A stretch of 64,000 nt of DNA from contig JAREIK010000741.1 of assembly GCA_029783825.1 (NCBI GenBank), positions 74,858 to 138,857 of the forward strand. The letters are read 5' to 3'. Source of the stretch: Sapria himalayana (taxonomy: Eukaryota > Streptophyta > Magnoliopsida > Malpighiales > Rafflesiaceae). The notes under the pieces were generated by a model. That model worked only from the letters and a program-made list of their open reading frames with translations. It searched no databases and had not been told where the DNA came from. Both the position numbers and the translations under genes were made by a program. Positions 60,418-64,000 of the stretch are shown here, piece by piece (within the stretch, counting starts at the first letter, position 1; every line of letters starts with the position of its first letter).

Positions 60418-61613
60418 TTACTCTTTCTCTTCAGTAGATATCTCAGCATGTAATGCTCTCCGTATCACCAACATCTCGCCATCATCAGCCTTTTCAATGA
60501 TATTTTCGAATTCTTCAGTTTCAGAACCATTCGGGTCATGTTCTTCACTGGCTTCTTGAATTTCCAAATCGATCTTCTCAATTTCTTGAAGATTCATAAC
60601 TCTTCGATTTGGACAATTAGCTTGCAAATGCCCATAACCATGGCACTTAAAACATTTTCTTGTGTCACCACCAACTCTCTTGCTGGTCTCTTTGACGGGT
60701 TCCACCAACTTCTCTTTACCCTTAGATTTTGACAAAATACTTTCATATTTGCTCAAGGAAGCATCCCTAAAATAGGATGTCCCCTTCGAGCAGGTTTTGG
60801 AAGTAATCTTCTTGCTTCTTTTTATTTGTTTCTCAACTTTCATTGCAAGTTTGCAAACATCTTCAAATGTCCAATAAGGCTGAAGTTCAACCAAATCAGT
60901 AATTTCCCAATTCATGCCACCAAGGAATCAAGTGATGGTTTGCTCGGGAACTTCTGGAACTTCGCATCTCATTATGAGTTGTTCGAACTCACGAATATAT
61001 TCTTCAATACTCATCCCTTGTTGTCTCAGGAAATTAATATTAAGAAACAGATATTGCTTATAGGTATCGGGCAAGAATCTCCTTTTCATGAGCTTCTTGA
61101 GTTTATCCCATGAGTTGATTCGGCTTTTCCCTTCTCTAGCCCGCTGGTGCTTTAAATTCTACCACCATAGAGAAGCATATTTGGTAAGTTTCAGAATAGC
61201 GATTTTGCACATCTTCTCATCCGAGTAGGACTTGAAGTCAAAAACTTGTTCAATGGGATGGAGCAAAAAATTGACAAAGTTGTTAGGATCGAGACTTCCC
61301 TAGATTCAGGTATATCTATTTTAATATCAGGGTCATTCTCATGGTGTCTTCTTCTTCTTCGAACTTGGCGCTAAGAGGCACTAGAGTTGTCTCCAGTGAA
61401 ATCAGAATTATTATTAGAATTGTGATGCGAATTTGAATCATCATGGTGTCGCTGATCATTGGGATGCCTTACTGGTTACTCTTGTTTCGCCGGGTTCTCT
61501 AGGAGATTGAGAATTCGATCCATCTACCTTTGGAGATTCTTTATAGCACGTTCTCGCCTTAGCTTGTGCACTTGCTCAAATGTCAAGCCCCGTGGAACTT
61601 GTCCATCATCCAT
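60418..61613 (-). pseudogene. gypsy A gag
   Basis: The likely start is the ATG at 61611-61613 (MDDGQVPRGLTFEQVHKLRR). It is followed by a stop-broken linker rich in His/Asn/Ser, then the capsid in pieces (LPDTYKQYLFLNINFLRQQG, EEYIREFEQLIMRCEVPEVP). The open part 60418-60915 has NWEITDLVELQPYWTFEDVC, KLAMKVEKQIKRSKK, and the complete knuckle CFKCHGYGHLQANC. Unlike gypsy B, the CCHC knuckle is intact. Confidence 0.86.
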
Positions 61614-61664
61614 TATAAGAAGAAATAACAACACAAAGAAATCACTCAAAATAAGTTCAACCTT

Positions 61665-61681
61665 GAGCTCTTATACCAAAT
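61665..61681 (-). other. primer-binding site of gypsy A, tRNA-Met-like
   Basis: On -, TTTGGTATAAGAGCTC follows the LTR after one base. It is the initiator-Met type with two changes from the common TGGTATCAGAGC. Confidence 0.7.
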
Positions 61682-62254
61682 TGATGCGTGCGTGGGCGAG
61701 TGATTCTGAGAAGAAAATATAAAATTCTAGGTTTGCATGATTTCGAACTAAAGAGCGTAACTACCTCAATACAAGTATAATTGAACCGATTCAAAAAGCC
61801 CCAGATCGTAGACTCATAGATTTACCACTTTTGTGTTTATAGTATCTCCAAATAAGTTCTATGGAGTGCATGATTTTGGATGGAATTAGACGAGACACTA
61901 TTTTTGGGGAAAGTTTGTAATTCGGGATAAATGCAGTTCGCCACCTCGGTTTAAAAAAAATTCCACCTACCAAGGATAAAGAACTATTTGATTCACCACC
62001 AAAGATGTTGAATAAAGAATCAAGATAATTCAACTCACAAAGATGAACTTTCATTCATTCAAACAACAACCATTACAAATGACAATGTCTCCTTATGTAG
62101 AGATTAGACTCAGAATAAAAATTATAAAAAAATAAAATAAATAAAAGTGAATTAAAAATATGGAAAATAGGATCTTCTTTTAAGCCTTAGAAATTCGTCC
62201 ACAAATGATAACCAGCAAATATTCATTTCCAAATATAGCAACAAATTAGTATCA
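61682..62254 (-). repeat. 5' LTR of gypsy A (shared with a neighbouring truncated unit)
   Basis: 573 bases, TGATGCGTGCG...TAGTATCA on +, homologous to 56538-57114. It is preceded on - by pol-tail sequence, so the same LTR is the 3' LTR of an upstream unit and the 5' LTR of this one. Confidence 0.85.
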
Positions 62255-62394
62255 TCCTTCCTTAACCCATCGCAACAAATTGTAGCCGAAATTAGTTTTG
62301 ACATGCATAAGTATAGATAGTGGATATTTTGCCGAAGGAATGTGGTCAGGAATTAAGGCTTGATTAGTAGTCTCGAGTGCTTCCGCATCATAAC
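62255..62394 (-). pseudogene. pol tail of a neighbouring gypsy A unit
   Basis: About 140 bases almost identical to 57115-57258: ETTNQAL, IPDHIPSAKYPL, LMHVKTNFGYNLLRW, then stop. It ends abruptly at 62394 where GATA repeats begin. This is what remains of a second, tandem family A element. Confidence 0.85.
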
Positions 62395-63015
62395 TAGATA
62401 GATATAGAAATAAATAGTTATATAGATATATAGATGGCTAGATAGATAGATTAGATGATTAGATTGATATATAGATAGATATATAGATAGATATATAGAT
62501 AGATATATAGATAGAAAGATATATTAGATAAATAGATTAGATAGATAGAGACATACATAGATAGATATATAAATATAGTAGATAGTTTAGGTAGATCGAT
62601 ACAGAGGTAGATAGATACAGAGGTAGATAGATTAGGTAGATAGATACAAAGGTATATAGATTAGGTAGATAGATAAATAGATAGATTATATGGATATACA
62701 TTAGATTGATAAATAGATAGATATATACATTAGATAGATAGATTGATATATATATATATATATATAGATTATTTAGATATAAATATTGATAGATTAAATA
62801 AATAGATAGATAGAAGGATAAATATATTAAATAGATAAATAGATTAGATAGATATATATTTTGATAGATTAGATATATATATATATATATAAATAGATTA
62901 GATAGATGGATTTGATAAATATATTAGATAGATAGATTTGATAAATAGATAGAAAGATTAGATAGATAGATAAATAGATAGATAGATTAGATTTAAAATA
63001 GATTTGTAACTAGAT

Positions 63016-63063
<48 letters not shown>

Positions 63064-64000
63064 ATTTGATACATAGAGAGATTAGATAGATAGATTAGAA
63101 TAATATATTGATATATAGATAGAAAGATATATTATATATATAGATAGATTAGATAGAAATATATTTAGATTAGAAAGTTAGATAATTGATAATTCGATTA
63201 GATAGTGATGTAAAAAGATAGATTAGATAGATAGATTGATAGATTAGATAGATAAATAGATAAATAGATTAGATATATTAGTTATATAGATAAACAGATA
63301 GATATATAAATAAATAGATAGATTACATATATATATATAAATAAATAGATAGATATGAAAATAGATAGATATAAAGATAAATAGATAGATAGATAAATAG
63401 ATTTGATTTAAAGATCATTTAGATTAGATAGATATATAGATAGTTCTCTTAGATAGATAGATAGATATATTGATTGATTAGAAAGATATATATACTAGAA
63501 AAATTAGATAGATATATAGATAGATTAAATAGATTAGATATAGAAATAGTATTATAGATAGTCGATATATAGATAGTTTATATATATAAATAGATTGCTA
63601 GATAGATAAATAGATAGATTAGATAGATAGATAAAAATATTAGATGCATAGATAGATAGATTAGATAGATAGATAGATTGGAATATTAGATAGATATATT
63701 GATAGACTAATTAGATAGATATAGAGATAAAAAATTAGATAAATAGATAATATTGATATATAGATAATATAGATGATAGATTGAATGATTTGATAGATAG
63801 TTAGATTAGATAGAAAGAGAGAAATTAAATAGATAAATCTAAAAATTGATTGATATATAGTTAATAAAATTATATAGAAAGACCATTTAATTAGATAGAT
63901 ATATATATATATATATAGATAAATATATAGATATAGATTATATAAATAAATATATTTAATAAATAGATATATAGATAGATAGTTATTTATAAAATAGATT
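62395..64000. repeat. GATA microsatellite array, right side
   Basis: The same GATA/TAGATA array type and the same orientation as 3359-6996. Shared idiosyncratic blocks include GATTAGATTTAAAAT...ATCAATTTGATA (62986-63070, compare 6628-6695), TTTGATTTAAAGATCATTTA (63406, compare 3712) and the GAATGATT...GACCATTTAA block (63780-63890, compare 4545-4660). It contains a TA run at about 63018-63061. It extends beyond the window. Confidence 0.94.

Larger units (their letters stand above)
56538..62254 (-). mobile_element. Ty3/gypsy family A, LTR-to-LTR copy (dead)
   Basis: Leftward: 5' LTR 61682-62254, primer site, gag, protease, RT, RNase H, integrase, pol tail, 3' LTR 56538-57114. Total about 5.7 kb. 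The LTRs (573 and 577 bases) run TGAT...GCATCA on -. Upstream of the 5' LTR lies another copy of the pol tail instead of host DNA (62255-62394), so this is one unit of a tandem arrangement. Several stops and frameshifts per domain make it inactive. Confidence 0.92.

Overview
The window looks like nuclear, heterochromatic DNA from a flowering plant. Every recognisable protein remnant belongs to plant transposable elements: Ty3/gypsy with tRNA-Met-type primer sites, Ty1/copia, a CACTA-type end, and a hAT transposase. The rest is AT-rich satellite or microsatellite. I see no intact host gene, no tRNA or rRNA, and no CRISPR. The species cannot be named from the sequence.

Layout from left to right: GATA microsatellite (1-1002). 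Broken 3' end of gypsy family A on + (1003-3358). GATA array with higher-order structure (3359-6996). A dead gypsy family B element on - (6997-13019). An octamer satellite, consensus ATATAGTC (13020-27165). A CACTA-type end with about 1.6 kb of subterminal sequence (27166-28772). An AT-rich spacer with a ruined copia polyprotein (28773-36969). The second, inverted CACTA-type end (36970-38617). The same satellite reverse-complemented (38618-44241). A second family B gypsy on + (44242-54903), interrupted by a nested copia element (45272-50546). A hAT 3' fragment (54904-56537). A gypsy A element on - (56538-62254), with the pol tail of a neighbouring copy fused upstream (62255-62394). GATA array again (62395-64000).

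The main result is that these parts are arranged as a very large imperfect palindrome. Left arm about 7633-28772 (gypsy B, satellite, CACTA end) mirrors right arm about 36970-54903, around an 8.2 kb single-copy spacer. The arms share the same LTR/satellite junction, the same satellite/CACTA-end junction, matching irregular blocks inside the satellite, and at least five identical premature stop codons in the gypsy element. The element was therefore probably already dead when the segment was copied. The arms have since diverged (roughly nine bases in ten alike by eye, not computed). The left satellite is 14.1 kb and the right 5.6 kb. A copia element then landed in the right arm; the left arm keeps the empty site. 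A hAT fragment ends the right arm.

No coding system works here. The interest is structural: a nested retroelement/satellite/DNA-transposon block that was inverted and duplicated. All coordinates were read by eye; boundaries without a clear terminal motif are good to about 10-20 bases.
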